From Phytophthora quininea (Eukaryota; Oomycota; Peronosporomycetes; Peronosporales; Peronosporaceae): a DNA stretch of 64,000 bases. Position 1 is the first letter of the stretch. Each line of letters begins with the position of its first letter. Below, piece after piece: positions 21,980-36,674 of the stretch. The position numbers and the translations under genes are program-made. The notes under the pieces are model-generated. The model was not told the origin of the DNA, made no database searches, and saw only the letters and a program-made list of their open reading frames with translations. The stretch lies in NCBI GenBank assembly GCA_011947345.1, contig JAAVTG010000067.1, positions 62,001 to 126,000 of the forward strand, in the 5' to 3' direction.

Positions 21980-23105
21980 TTCTGTCCCTTTGCTTGTCAG
22001 CGCAAAAGCTGGTTGTGCAGGAAACTCCTTGCGTCGTAGCTGGAAGGGAAAGTCGCGGATTTTGGCGCCACAGATGAACATGATCCGCACGTTGCCCTTG
22101 GCGCTCTCCAGTTATGATAGTCGCGTGAATCATATGCGGTTTAAGCTCCACTACGCAGCAGTCGTGTACCATTACAGAGTCCCAAGTCTGGATTTAAGTT
22201 CCTCGTCGGCATGATAGGGTGCCCTTCTTGAGGATCAGCTTGTGCGGCATGATACCGTTGAGATTCACCGAATGTAAGAGCTCGGACTTAAAAACTTCCA
22301 CATAATCCATTCGTGCGCCGTATGGGGGAGCCGCTCTGCGACCGCTTAGTTTATCCATTGTATTTGTCATCGTCAAAATAGTGCGATTCGCGAAGTACTC
22401 ATCTGTAGTCATGTTTGGGTCGTTGATATCATCGTACATAGACTAATTATGAATCTGCTCTGGTCAGACTATATCTCAGTAAGATATCCCAACAAGAAAT
22501 AGAGACTACTGCAACTCTGATAACACGGAACGTGCGCGCAAAACTGCACGGTGCGGGAATCGAACCCACGTCCTACGTCTTCTCACACTAGGCATCGACC
22601 ACTGAGCCAGATGACTTTCGTCGAAGTCTTACCCTGGTCACATAATCTTATATCTTATATCCAACATGCAACCATATGCAATCTTAGCGCGACATTTGAG
22701 GACGCAAGCGCGTGGCAACATATCTGCCAACGCTCGCTACCACAATTTCAGCCTCATTTTCGAAGATGACACGCCGTGGTCGACCGAAACGCGTACAGAG
22801 GGCAAGAGGTGACAACGGGCGATTCGTCCAAACAACGCTGCGCGTGTGTGTTGCGCGCGTGGTCGACTTGGTGCGCGTGTGTTGCTGCGCGTGGACGACT
22901 TGGTGCGCACGGACGACTTGGTGCGCACTGTCGACTTGGTGCGCGTGTGTTGCGCGTGGACGATTTGGTGCGCACGGACGACTTGGTGCGCACGGACGAC
23001 TTGGTGCGCACTGTCGACTTGGTGCGCGTGTGTGTTGCTGCGCGTGGACGACTTGGTGCGCACGGACGACTTGGTGCGCACGGACGACTTGGTGCGCGTG
23101 TGTGT
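21980..23105. repeat. Array unit 5
   Basis: Satellite 22841-23105 (265 bp), which lacks the usual single-head end modules before the next segment. tRNA-like element 22540-22621. It shares the three-G and five-G variants with unit 4, so the two are likely sister copies. AT-hook frame 22766-23203. Confidence 0.95.
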
Positions 23106-24983
23106 TTCTGTCCCTTTGCTTGTCAGCGCAAAAGCTGGTTGTGCAGGAAACTCCTTGCGTCGTAGCTGGAAGGGAAAGTCGCGGATTTTGGCGCCACAGA
23201 TGAACATGATCCGCACGTTGCCCTTGGCGCTCTCCAGTTATGATAGTCGCGTGAATCATATGCGGTTTAAGCTCCACTACGCAGCAGTCGTGTACCATTA
23301 CAGAGTCCCAAGTCTGGATTTAAGTTCCTCGTCGGCATGATAGGGGTGCCCTTCTTGAGGATCAGCTTGTGCGGCATGATACCGTTGAGATTCACCGAAT
23401 GTAAGAGCTCGGACTTAAAAACTTCCACATAATCCATTCGTGCGCCGTATGGGGAGCCGCTCTGCGACCGCTTAGTTTATCCATTGTATTTGTCATCGTC
23501 AAAATAGTGCGATTCGCGAAGTACTCATCTGTAGTCATGTTTGGGTCGTTGATATCATCGTACATAGACTAATTATGAATCTGCTCTGGTCAGACTATAT
23601 CTCAGTAAGATATCCCAACAAGAAATAGAGACTACTGCAACTCTGATAACACGGAACGTGCGCGCAAAACTGCACGGTGCGGGAATCGAACCCACGTCCT
23701 ACGTCTTCTCACACTAGGCATCGACCACTGAGCCAGATGACTTTCGTCGAAGTCTTACCCTGGTCACATAATCTTATATCTTATATCCAACATGCAACCA
23801 TATGCAATCTTAGCGCGACATTTGAGGACGCAAGCGCGTGGCAACATATCTGCCAACGCTCGCTACCACAATTTCAGCCTCATTTTCGAAGATGACACGC
23901 CGTGGTCGACCGAAACGCGTACAGAGGGCAAGAGGTGACAACGGGCGATTCGTCCAAACAACGCTGCGCGTGTGTGTTGCTGCGCGTGGTCGACTTGGTG
24001 CGCGTGTGTGTTGCTGCGCGTGGACGACTTGGTGCGCACGGACGACTTGGTGCGCACTGTCGACTTGGTGCGCGTGTGTGCTGCGCGTGGACGATTTGGT
24101 GCGCACGGACGACTTGGTGCGCACGGACGACTTGGTGCGCACTGTCGACTTGGTGCGCGTGTGTGTTGCTGCGCGTGGACGACTTGGTGCGCACGGACGA
24201 CTTGGTGCGCACTGTCGACTTGGTGCGCGTGTGTGCTGCGCGCGTGGACGATTTGGTGCGCACGGACGACTTGGTGCGCACGGACGACTTGGTGCGCACT
24301 GTCGACTTGGTGCGCGTGTGTGTTGCTGCGCGTGGACGACATGGTGCGCACTGTCGACTTGGTGCGCGTGTGTGTTGCTGCGCGTGGACGACATGGTGCG
24401 CACTGTCGACTTGGTGCGCGTGTGTTGCTGCGCGTGGACGATTTGGTGCGCACGGACGACTTGGTGCGCACGGACGACTTGGTGCGCACTGTCGACTTGG
24501 TGCGCGTGTGTGTTGCTGCGCGTGGACGATTTGGTGCGCACGGACGACTTGGTGCGCACGGACGACTTGGTGCGCACGGACGACTTGGTGCACTGTCGAC
24601 TTGGTGCGCGTGTGTGTTGCTGCGCGTGGACGACTTGGTGCGCACGGACGACTTGGTGCGCGTGTGTGTTGCTGCGCGTGGACGATTTGGTGCGCACGGA
24701 CGACTTGGTGCGCACGGACGACTTGGTGCGCACTGTCGACTTGGTGCGCGTGTGTGTTGCTGCGCGTGGACGATTTGGTGCGCACGGACGACTTGGTGCG
24801 CACGGACGACTTGGTGCGCACTGTCGACTTGGTGCGCGTGTGTGTTGCTGCGCGTGGACGACTTGGTGCGCACGGACGACTTGGTGCGCACGGACGACTT
24901 GGTGCGCGTGTGTGTTGCTGCGCGTGGACGACTTGGTGCGCGTGTGTGTTGCTGCGTGTGGACGACTTGGTGCGCGTGTGTGT
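23106..24983. repeat. Array unit 6
   Basis: Satellite 23966-24983 (1018 bp), including two adjacent CATGG H-T modules near 24330-24420 and an H-L-L-L run near 24530-24590. tRNA-like element 23666-23747. AT-hook frame 23892-25043. Confidence 0.95.
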
Positions 24984-26839
24984 TTCTGTCCCTTTGCTTG
25001 TCAGCGCAAAAGCTGGTTGTGCAGGAAACTCCTTGCGTCGTAGCTGGAAGGGAAGTCGCGGATTTTGGCGCCACAGATGAACATGATCCGCACGTTGCCC
25101 TTGGCGCTCTCCAGTTATGATAGTCGCGTGAATCATATGCGGTTTAAGCTCCACTACGCAGCAGTCGTGTACCATTACAGAGTCCCAAGTCTGGATTTAA
25201 GTTCCTCGTCGGCATGATAGGGGTGCCCTTCTTGAGGATCAGCTTGTGCGGCATGATACCGTTGAGATTCACCGAATGTAAGAGCTCGGACTTAAAAACT
25301 TCCACATAATCCATTCGTGCGCCGTATGGGGAGCCGCTCTGCGACCGCTTAGTTTATCCATTGTATTTGTCATCGTCAAAATAGTGCGATTCGCGAAGTA
25401 CTCATCTGTAGTCATGTTTGGGTCGTTGATATCATCGTACATAGACTAATTATGAATCTGCTCTGGTCAGACTATATCTCAGTAAGATATCCCAACAAGA
25501 AATAGAGACTACTGCAACTCTGATAACACGGAACGTGCGCGCAAAACTGCACGGTGCGGGAATCGAACCCGTCCTACGTCTTCTCACACTAGGCATCGAC
25601 CACTGAGCCAGATGACTTTCGTCGAAGTCTTACCCTGGTCACATAATCTTATATCTTATATCCAACATGCAACCATATGCAATCTTAGCGCGACATTTGA
25701 GGACGCAAGCGCGTGGCAACATATCTGCCAACGCTCGCTACCACAATTTCAGCCTCATTTTCGAAGATGACACGCCGTGGTCGACCGAAACGCGTACAGA
25801 GGGCAAGAGGTGACAACGGGCGATTCGTCAAACAACGCTGCGCGTGTGTTGCTGCGCGTGGTCGACTTGGTGCGCGTGTGTGTTGCTGCGCGTGGACGAC
25901 TTGGTGCGCACGGACGACTTGGTGCGCACTGTCGACTTGGTGCGCGTGTGTGCTGCGCGTGGACGATTTGGTGCGCACGGACGACTTGGTGCGCACGGAC
26001 GACTTGGTGCGCACTGTCGACTTGGTGCGCGTGTGTTGCTGCGCGTGGACGACTTGGTGCGCACGGACGACTTGGTGCGCACTGTCGACTTGGTGCGCGT
26101 GTGTTGCTGCGCGTGGACGATTTGGTGCGCACGGACGACTTGGTGCGCACGGACGACTTGGTGCGCACTGTCGACTTGGTGCGCGTGTGTGCTGCGCGTG
26201 GACGACATGGTGCGCACTGTCGACTTGGTGCGCGTGTGTTGCTGCGCGTGGACGACATGGTGCGCACTGTCGACTTGGTGCGCGTGTGTGTTGCTGCGCG
26301 TGGACGACTTGATGCGCACGGACGACTTGGTGCGCACGGACGACTTGGTGCGCACTGTCGACTTGGTGCGCGTGTGTGTTGCTGCGCGTGGACGATTTGG
26401 TGCGCACGGACGACTTGGTGCGCACGGACGACTTGGTGCGCACGGACGACTTGGTGCGCACTGTCGACTTGGTGCGCGTGTGTGCTGCGCGTGGACGACT
26501 TGGTGCGCACGGACGACTTGGTGCGCGTGTGTTTGCTGCGCGTGGACGATTTGGTGCGCACGGACGACTTGGTGCGCACGGACGACTTGGTGCGCACTGT
26601 CGACTTGGTGCGCGTGTGTGTGCGCGTGGACGATTTGGTGCGCACGGACGACTTGGTGCGCGGACGACTTGGTGCGCACTGTCGACTTGGTGCGCGTGTG
26701 TTGCTGCGCGTGGACGACTTGGTGCGCACGGACGACTTGGTGCGCACGGACGACTTGGTGCGCGTGTGTGTTGCTGCGCGTGGACGACTTGGTGCGCGTG
26801 TGTGTTGCTGCGTGTGGACGACTTGGTGCGCGTGTGTGT
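24984..26839. repeat. Array unit 7
   Basis: Satellite 25841-26839 (999 bp). tRNA-like element 25543-25622 has a 2-bp deletion just outside the B box (gaacccgtcc). The segment carries ggaagggaagtcg and cgtcaaaca. A G-to-A change at about 26311 (gacgacttgatgcg) puts a TGA in the AT-hook frame, which ends at 26312 after 181 codons. Confidence 0.95.
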
Positions 26840-28340
26840 TTCTGTCCCTTTGCTTGTCAGCGCAAAAGCTGGTTGTGCAGGAAACTCCTTGCGTCGTAGC
26901 TGGAAGGGAAAGTCGCGGATTTTGGCGCCACAGATGAACATGATCCGCACGTTGCCCTTGGCGCTCTCCAGTTATGATAGTCGCGTGAATCATATGCGGT
27001 TTAAGCTCCACTACGCAGCAGTCGTGTACCATTACAGAGTCCCAAGTCTGGATTTAAGTTCCTCGTCGGCATGATAGGGTGCCCTTCTTGAGGATCAGCT
27101 TGTGCGGCATGATACCGTTGAGATTCACCGAATGTAAGAGCTCGGACTTAAAAACTTCCACATAATCCATTCGTGCGCCGTATGGGGAGCCGCTCTGCGA
27201 CCGCTTAGTTTATCCATTGTATTTGTCATCGTCAAAATAGTGCGATTCGCGAAGTACTCATCTGTAGTCATGTTTGGGTCGTTGATATCATCGTACATAG
27301 ACTAATTATGAATCTGCTCTGGTCAGACTATATCTCAGTAAGATATCCCAACAAGAAATAGAGACTACTGCAACTCTGATAACACGGAACGTGCGCGCAA
27401 AACTGCACGGTGCGGGAATCGAACCCACGTCCTACGTCTTCTCACACTAGGCATCGACCACTGAGCCAGATGACTTTCGTCGAAGTCTTACCCTGGTCAC
27501 ATAATCTTATATCTTATATCCAACATGCAACCATATGCAATCTTAGCGCGACATTTGAGGACGCAAGCGCGTGGCAACATATCTGCCAACGCTCGCTACC
27601 ACAATTTCAGCCTCATTTTCGAAGATGACACGCCGTGGTCGACCGAAACGCGTACAGAGGGCAAGAGGTGACAACGGGCGATTCGTCCAAACAACGCTGC
27701 GCGTGTGTGTTGCTGCGCGTGGTCGACTTGGTGCGCGTGTGTTGCTGCGCGTGGACGACTTGGTGCGCACGGACGACTTGGTGCGCACTGTCGACTTGGT
27801 GCGCGTGTGTTGCTGCGCGTGGACGATTTGGTGCGCACGGACGACTTGGTGCGCACGGACGACTTGGTGCGCACTGTCGACTTGGTGCGCGTGTGTGTTG
27901 CTGCGCGTGGACGATTTGGTGCGCACGGACGACTTGGTGCGCACGGACGACTGGTGCGCGTGTGTGTTGCTGCGCGTGGACGATTTGGTGCGCTGGACGA
28001 CTTGGTGCGCACGGACGACTTGGTGCGCACTGTCGACTTGGTGCGCGTGTGTGCTGCGCGTGGACGACTTGGTGCGCACGGACGACTTGGTGCGCACTGT
28101 CGACTTGGTGCGCGTGTGTGTTGCTGCGCGTGGACGATTTGGTGCGCACGGACGACTTGGTGCGCACGGACGACTTGGTGCGCACTGTCGACTGGTGCGC
28201 GTGTGCTGCGCGTGGACGACTTGGTGCGCACGGACGACTTGGTGCGCACGGACGACTTGGTGCGCGTGTGTGTGCTGCGCGTGGACGACTTGGTGCGCGT
28301 GTGTGTTGCTGCGTGTGGACGACTTGGTGCGCGTGTGTGT
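26840..28340. repeat. Array unit 8
   Basis: Satellite 27701-28340 (640 bp) with clipped modules near 27950, 27990 and 28190. tRNA-like element 27399-27480. Three-G variant in the helicase fragment. AT-hook frame 27625-28437. Confidence 0.95.
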
Positions 28341-29533
28341 TTCTGTCCCTTTGCTTGTCAGCGCAAAAGCTGGTTGTGCAGGAAACTCCTTGCGTCGTAG
28401 CTGGAAGGAAAGTCGCGGATTTTGGCGCCACAGATGAACATGATCCGCACGTTGCCCTTGGCGCTCTCCAGTTATGATAGTCGCGTGAATCATATGCGGT
28501 TTAAGCTCCACTACGCAGCAGTCGTGTACCATTACAGAGTCCCAAGTCTGGATTTAAGTTCCTCGTCGGCATGATAGGGGTGCCCTTCTTGAGGATCAGC
28601 TTGTGCGGCATGATACCGTTGAGATTCACCGAATGTAAGAGCTCGGACTTAAAAACTTCCACATAATCCATTCGTGCGCCGTATGGGGAGCCGCTCTGCG
28701 ACCGCTTAGTTTATCCATTGTATTTGTCATCGTCAAAATAGTGCGATTCGCGAAGTACTCATCTGTAGTCATGTTTGGGTCGTTGATATCATCGTACATA
28801 GACTAATTATGAATCTGCTCTGGTCAGACTATATCTCAGTAAGATATCCCAACAAGAAATAGAGACTACTGCAACTCTGATAACACGGAACGTGCGCGCA
28901 AAACTGCACGGTGCGGGAATCGAACCCACGTCCTACGTCTTCTCACACTAGGCATCGACCACTGAGCCAGATGACTTTCGTCGAAGTCTTACCCTGGTCA
29001 CATAATCTTATATCTTATATCCAACATGCAACCATATGCAATCTTAGCGCGACATTTGAGGACGCAAGCGCGTGGCAACATATCTGCCAACGCTCGCTAC
29101 CACAATTTCAGCCTCATTTTCGAAGATGACACGCCGTGGTCGACCGAAACGCGTACAGAGGGCAAGAGGTGACAACGGGCGATTCGTCCAAACAACGCTG
29201 CGCGTGTGTGTTGCTGCGCGTGGTCGACTGCGCGTGTGTGTTGCTGCGCGTGGACGACTTGGTGCGCACGGACGACTTGGTGCGCACTGTCGACTTGGTG
29301 CGCGTGTGTGTTGCTGCGCGTGGACGATTTGGTGCGCACGGACGACTTGGTGCGCACGGACGACTTGGTGCGCACTGTCGACTTGGTGCGCGTGTGTGTT
29401 GCTGCGCGTGGACGACTTGGTGCGCACGGACGACTTGGTGCGCTGGACGACTTGGTGCGCGTGTGTGCTGCGCGTGGACGACTTGGTGCGCGTGTGTGTT
29501 GCTGCGTGTGGACGACTTGGTGCGCGTGTGTGT
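28341..29533. repeat. Array unit 9
   Basis: Satellite 29201-29533 (333 bp); the first head is shortened (gtggtcgactgcgcg). tRNA-like element 28900-28981. The segment carries ggaaggaaagtcg with one G lost. AT-hook frame 29126-29593. Confidence 0.95.
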
Positions 29534-31749
29534 TTCTGTCCCTTTGCTTGTCAGCGCAAAAGCTGGTTGTGCAGGAAACTCCTTGCGTCGTAGCTGGAAG
29601 GGAAAGTCGCGGATTTTGGCGCCACAGATGAACATGATCCGCACGTTGCCCTTGGCGCTCTCCAGTTATGATAGTCGCGTGAATCATATGCGGTTTAAGC
29701 TCCACTACGCAGCAGTCGTGTACCATTACAGAGTCCCAAGTCTGGATTTAAGTTCCTCGTCGGCATGATAGGGTGCCCTTCTTGAGGATCAGCTTGTGCG
29801 GCATGATACCGTTGAGATTCACCGAATGTAAGAGCTCGGACTTAAAAACTTCCACATAATCCATTCGTGCGCCGTATGGGGGAGCCGCTCTGCGACCGCT
29901 TAGTTTATCCATTGTATTTGTCATCGTCAAAATAGTGCGATTCGCGAAGTACTCATCTGTAGTCATGTTTGGGTCGTTGATATCATCGTACATAGACTAA
30001 TTATGAATCTGCTCTGGTCAGACTATATCTCAGTAAGATATCCCAACAAGAAATAGAGACTACTGCAACTCTGATAACACGGAACGTGCGCGCAAAACTG
30101 CACGGTGCGGGAATCGAACCCACGTCCTACGTCTTCTCACACTAGGCATCGACCACTGAGCCAGATGACTTTCGTCGAAGTCTTACCCTGGTCACATAAT
30201 CTTATATCTTATATCCAACATGCAACCATATGCAATCTTAGCGCGACATTTGAGGACGCAAGCGCGTGGCAACATATCTGCCAACGCTCGCTACCACAAT
30301 TTCAGCCTCATTTTCGAAGATGACACGCCGTGGTCGACCGAAACGCGTACAGAGGGCAAGAGGTGACAACGGGCGATTCGTCAAACAACGCTGCGCGTGT
30401 GTGTTGCTGCGCGTGGTCGACTTGGTGCGCGTGTGTGTTGCGCGTGGACGACTTGGTGCGCACGGACGACTTGGTGCGCACTGTCGACTTGGTGCGCGTG
30501 TGTTGCTGCGCGTGGACGATTTGGTGCGCACGGACGACTTGGTGCGCACGGACGACTTGGTGCGCACTGTCGACTTGGTGCGCGTGTGTGTTGCTGCGCG
30601 TGGACGACTTGGTGCGCACGGACGACTTGGTGCGCACTGTCGACTTGGTGCGCGTGTGTGTTGCTGCGCGTGGACGATTGGTGCGCACGGACGACTTGGT
30701 GCGCACGGACGACTTGGTGCGCACTGTCGACTTGGTGCGCGTGTGTGTTGCTGCGCGTGGACGACATGGTGCGCACTGTCGACTTGGTGCGCGTGTGTGC
30801 TGCGCGTGGACGACTTGGTGCGCACTGTCGACTTGGTGCGCACGGACGACTTGGTGCGCACTGTCGACTTGGTGCGCGTGTGTGTTGCTGCGCGTGGACG
30901 ACTTGGTGCGCACTGTCGACTTGGTGCGCGTGTGTGTTGCTGCGCGTGGACGACATGGTGCGCACTGTCGACTTGGTGCGCGTGTGTTGCTGCGCGTGGA
31001 CGATTTGGTGCGCACGGACGACTTGGTGCGCACTGTCGACTTGGTGCGCGTGTGTGTTGCTGCGCGTGGACGATTTGGTGCGCACGGACGACTTGGTGCG
31101 CACGGACGACTTGGTGCGCACTGTCGACTTGGTGCGCGTGTGTGTTGCTGCGCGTGGACGACTTGGTGCGCACGGACGACTTGGTGCGCACTGTCGACTT
31201 GGTGCGCGTGTGTTGCTGCGCGTGGACGATTTGGTGCGCACGGACGACTTGGTGCGCACGGACGACTTGGTGCGCACTGTCGACTTGGTGCGCGTGTGTG
31301 TGCTGCGCGTGGACGATTTGGTGCGCACGGACGACTTGGTGCGCACTGTCGACTTGGTGCGCGTGTGTGTTGCTGCGCGTGGACGATTTGGTGCGCACGG
31401 ACGACTTGGTGCGCACGGACGACTTGGTGCGCACTGTCGACTTGGTGCGCGTGTGTGTTGCTGCGCGTGGACGATTTGGTGCGCACGGACGACTTGGTGC
31501 GCACGGACGACTTGGTGCGCACTGTCGACTTGGTGCGCGTGTGTGCTGCGCGTGGACGACTTGGTGCGCACGGACGACTTGGTGCGCACTGTCGACTTGG
31601 TGCGCGTGTGTTGCTGCGCGTGGACGACTTGGTGCGCACGGACGACTTGGTGCGCACGGACGACTTGGTGCGCGTGTGTGTTGCTGCGCGTGGACGACTT
31701 GGTGCGCGTGTGTGTTGCTGCGTGTGGACGACTTGGTGCGCGTGTGTGT
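29534..31749. repeat. Array unit 10
   Basis: Satellite 30394-31749 (1356 bp), with several H-T modules and a T-L-T join near 30830-30860. tRNA-like element 30094-30175. Three-G and five-G variants as in units 4 and 5, and cgtcaaaca at the segment end. AT-hook frame 30320-31984 (554 codons). Confidence 0.95.
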
Positions 31750-33965
31750 TTCTGTCCCTTTGCTTGTCAGCGCAAAAGCTGGTTGTGCAGGAAACTCCTT
31801 GCGTCGTAGCTGGAAGGGAAAGTCGCGGATTTTGGCGCCACAGATGAACATGATCCGCACGTTGCCCTTGGCGCTCTCCAGTTATGATAGTCGCGTGAAT
31901 CATATGCGGTTTAAGCTCCACTACGCAGCAGTCGTGTACCATTACAGAGTCCCAAGTCTGGATTTAAGTTCCTCGTCGGCATGATAGGGGTGCCCTTCTT
32001 GAGGATCAGCTTGTGCGGCATGATACCGTTGAGATTCACCGAATGTAAGAGCTCGGACTTAAAAACTTCCACATAATCCATTCGTGCGCCGTATGGGGAG
32101 CCGCTCTGCGACCGCTTAGTTTATCCATTGTATTTGTCATCGTCAAAATAGTGCGATTCGCGAAGTACTCATCTGTAGTCATGTTTGGGTCGTTGATATC
32201 ATCGTACATAGACTAATTATGAATCTGCTCTGGTCAGACTATATCTCAGTAAGATATCCCAACAAGAAATAGAGACTACTGCAACTCTGATAACACGGAA
32301 CGTGCGCGCAAAACTGCACGGTGCGGGAATCGAACCCACGTCCTTCTTCTCACACTAGGCATCGACCACTGAGCCAGATGACTTTCGTCGAAGTCTTACC
32401 CTGGTCACATAATCTTATATCTTATATCCAACATGCAACCATATGCAATCTTAGCGCGACATTTGAGGACGCAAGCGCGTGGCAACATATCTGCCAACGC
32501 TCGCTACCACAATTTCAGCCTCATTTTCGAAGATGACACGCCGTGGTCGACCGAAACGCGTACAGAGGGCAAGAGGTGACAACGGGCGATTCGTCAAACA
32601 ACGCTGCGCGTGTGTGTTGCTGCGCGTGGTCGACTTGGTGCGCGTGTGTGTTGCTGCGCGTGGACGACTTGGTGCGCACGGACGACTTGGTGCGCACTGT
32701 CGACTTGGTGCGCGTGTGTGTGCTGCGCGTGGACGACTTGGTGCGCACGGACGACTTGGTGCGCACTGTCGACTTGGTGCGCGTGTGTGTTGCTGCGTGG
32801 ACGATTTGGTGCGCACGGACGACTTGGTGCGCACGGACGACTTGTGCGCACTGTCGACTTGGTGCGCGTGTGTGCTGCGCGTGGACGACATGGTGCGCAC
32901 TGTCGACGGTGCGCGTGTGTGTTGCTGCGCGTGGACGACATGGTGCGCACTGTCGACTTGGTGCGCGTGTGTTGCTGCGCGTGGACGATTTGGTGCGCAC
33001 GGACGACTTGGTGCGCACTGTCGACTTGGTGCGCGTGTGTGTTGCTGCGCGTGGACGACTTGGTGCGCACTGACGACTTGGTGCGCACGGACGACTTGGT
33101 GCGCACTGTCGACTTGGTGCGCGTGTGTGTTGCTGCGCGTGGACGACATGGTGCGCACTGTCGACTTGGTGCGCGTGTGTGTTGCTGCGCGTGGACGACA
33201 TGGTGCGCACTGTCGACTTGGTGCGCGTGTTGCTGCGCGTGGACGATTTGGTGCGCACGGACGACTTGGTGCGCACGGACGACTGTCGACTTGGTGCGCG
33301 TGTGTTGCTGCGCGTGGACGACATGGTGCGCACTGTCGACTTGGTGCGCGTGTGTGTTGCTGCGCGTGGACGACATGGTGCGCACTGTCGACTTGGTGCG
33401 CGTGTGTTGCTGCGCGTGGACGATTTGGTGCGCACGGACGACTTGGTGCGCACGGACGACTTGGTGCGCACTGTCGACTTGGTGCGCGTGTGTGTTGCTG
33501 CGCGTGGACGATTTGGTGCGCACGGACGACTTGGTGCGCACGGACGACTTGGTGCGCACGGACGACTTGGTGCGCACTGTCGACTTGGTGCGCGTGTGTG
33601 TTGCTGCGCGTGGACGACTTGGTGCGCACGGACGACTTGGTGCGCGTGTGTGTTGCTGCGCGTGGACGATTTGGTGCGCACGGACGACTTGGTGCGCACG
33701 GACGACTTGGTGCGCACTGTCGACTTGGTGCGCGTGTGTGTTGCTGCGCGTGGACGATTTGGTGCGCACGGACGACTTGGTGCGCACGGACGACTTGGTG
33801 CGCACTGTCGACTTGGTGCGCGTGTGTTGCTGCGCGTGGACGACTTGGTGCGCACGGACGACTTGGTGCGCACGGACGACTTGGTGCGCGTGTGTGTTGC
33901 TGCGCGTGGACGACTTGGTGCGCGTGTGTGTTGCTGCGTGTGGACGACTTGGTGCGCGTGTGTGT
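31750..33965. repeat. Array unit 11
   Basis: Satellite 32606-33965 (1360 bp), rich in CATGG H-T modules (32880-33400). tRNA-like element 32310-32388 has a 3-bp deletion between the boxes. AT-hook frame 32533-34200 (555 codons). Confidence 0.95.
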
Positions 33966-35471
33966 TTCTGTCCCTTTGCTTGTCAGCGCAAAAGCTGGTT
34001 GTGCAGGAAACTCCTTGCGTCGTAGCTGGAAGGGAAAGTCGCGGATTTTGGCGCCACAGATGAACATGATCCGCACGTTGCCCTTGGCGCTCTCCAGTTA
34101 TGATAGTCGCGTGAATCATATGCGGTTTAAGCTCCACTACGCAGCAGTCGTGTACCATTACAGAGTCCCAAGTCTGGATTTAAGTTCCTCGTCGGCATGA
34201 TAGGGGTGCCCTTCTTGAGGATCAGCTTGTGCGGCATGATACCGTTGAGATTCACCGAATGTAAGAGCTCGGACTTAAAAACTTCCACATAATCCATTCG
34301 TGCGCCGTATGGGGAGCCGCTCTGCGACCGCTTAGTTTATCCATTGTATTTGTCATCGTCAAAATAGTGCGATTCGCGAAGTACTCATCTGTAGTCATGT
34401 TTGGGTCGTTGATATCATCGTACATAGACTAATTATGAATCTGCTCTGGTCAGACTATATCTCAGTAAGATATCCCAACAAGAAATAGAGACTACTGCAA
34501 CTCTGATAACACGGAACGTGCGCGCAAAACTGCACGGTGCGGGAATCGAACCCACGTCCTACGTCTTCTCACACTAGGCATCGACCACTGAGCCAGATGA
34601 CTTTCGTCGAAGTCTTACCCTGGTCACATAATCTTATATCTTATATCCAACATGCAACCATATGCAATCTTAGCGCGACATTTGAGGACGCAAGCGCGTG
34701 GCAACATATCTGCCAACGCTCGCTACCACAATTTCAGCCTCATTTTCGAAGATGACACGCCGTGGTCGACCGAAACGCGTACAGAGGGCAAGAGGTGACA
34801 ACGGGCGATTCGTCCAAACAACGCTGCGCGTGTGTGTTGCTGCGCGTGGTCGACTTGGTGCGCGTGTGTTGCTGCGCGTGGACGACTTGGTGCGCACGGA
34901 CGACTTGGTGCGCACTGTCGACTTGGTGCGCGTGTGTTGCTGCGCGTGGACGATTTGGTGCGCACGGACGACTTGGTGCGCACGGACGACTTGGTGCGCA
35001 CTGTCGACTTGGTGCGCGTGTGTGTTGCTGCGCGTGGACGATTTGGTGCGCACGGACGACTTGGTGCGCACGGACGACTTGGTGCGCGTGTGTGCTGCGC
35101 GTGGACGATTTGGTGCGCACGGACGACTTGGTGCGCACGGACGACTTGGTGCGCACTGTCGACTTGGTGCGCGTGTGTGCTGCGCGTGGACGACTTGGTG
35201 CGCACGGACGACTTGGTGCGCACTGTCGACTTGGTGCGCGTGTGTTGCTGCGCGTGGACGATTTGGTGCGCACGGACGACTTGGTGCGCACGGACGACTT
35301 GGTGCGCACTGTCGACTTGGTGCGCGTGTGTGTTGCTGCGCGTGGACGACTTGGTGCGCACGGACGACTTGGTGCGCACGGACGACTTGGTGCGCGTGTG
35401 TGTTGCTGCGCGTGGACGACTTGGTGCGCGTGTGTGTTGCTGCGTGTGGACGACTTGGTGCGCGTGTGTGT
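33966..35471. repeat. Array unit 12
   Basis: Satellite 34826-35471 (646 bp). tRNA-like element 34526-34607. AT-hook frame 34752-35531. Confidence 0.95.
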
Positions 35472-36674
35472 TTCTGTCCCTTTGCTTGTCAGCGCAAAAG
35501 CTGGTTGTGCAGGAAACTCCTTGCGTCGTAGCTGGAAGGGAAAGTCGCGGATTTTGGCGCCACAGATGAACATGATCCGCACGTTGCCCTTGGCGCTCTC
35601 CAGTTATGATAGTCGCGTGAATCATATGCGGTTTAAGCTCCACTACGCAGCAGTCGTGTACCATTACAGAGTCCCAAGTCTGGATTTAAGTTCCTCGTCG
35701 GCATGATAGGGGTGCCCTTCTTGAGGATCAGCTTGTGCGGCATGATACCGTTGAGATTCACCGAATGTAAGAGCTCGGACTTAAAAACTTCCACATAATC
35801 CATTCGTGCGCCGTATGGGGGAGCCGCTCTGCGACCGCTTAGTTTATCCATTGTATTTGTCATCGTCAAAATAGTGCGATTCGCGAAGTACTCATCTGTA
35901 GTCATGTTTGGGTCGTTGATATCATCGTACATAGACTAATTATGAATCTGCTCTGGTCAGACTATATCTCAGTAAGATATCCCAACAAGAAATAGAGACT
36001 ACTGCAACTCTGATAACACGGAACGTGCGCGCAAAACTGCACGGTGCGGGAATCGAACCCACGTCCTACGTCTTCTCACACTAGGCATCGACCACTGAGC
36101 CAGATGACTTTCGTCGAAGTCTTACCCTGGTCACATAATCTTATATCTTATATCCAACATGCAACCATATGCAATCTTAGCGCGACATTTGAGGACGCAA
36201 GCGCGTGGCAACATATCTGCCAACGCTCGCTACCACAATTTCAGCCTCATTTTCGAAGATGACACGCCGTGGTCGACCGAAACGCGTACAGAGGGCAAGA
36301 GGTGACAACGGGCGATTCGTCCAAACAACGCTGCGCGTGTGTGTTGCTGCGCGTGGTCGACTTGGTGCGCGTGTGTGTTGCTGCGCGTGGACGACTTGGT
36401 GCGCACGGACGACTTGGTGCGCACTGTCGACTTGGTGCGCGTGTGTGTTGCTGCGCGTGGACGATTTGGTGCGCACGGACGACTTGGTGCGCACGGACGA
36501 CTTGGTGCGCACTGTCGACTTGGTGCGCGTGTGTGTTGCTGCGCGTGGACGACTTGGTGCGCACGGACGACTTGGTGCGCACGGACGACTTGGTGCGCGT
36601 GTGTGTTGCTGCGCGTGGACGACTTGGTGCGCGTGTGTGTTGCTGCGTGTGGACGACTTGGTGCGCGTGTGTGT
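35472..36674. repeat. Array unit 13
   Basis: Satellite 36334-36674 (341 bp). tRNA-like element 36033-36114. The combination of five G and four G keeps the antisense helicase frame open longest here (35932 to 35633, 99 codons, through RNLNPDLGLCNGTRLL), so this is the best copy for recognising the Helitron origin. AT-hook frame 36259-36909. Confidence 0.95.
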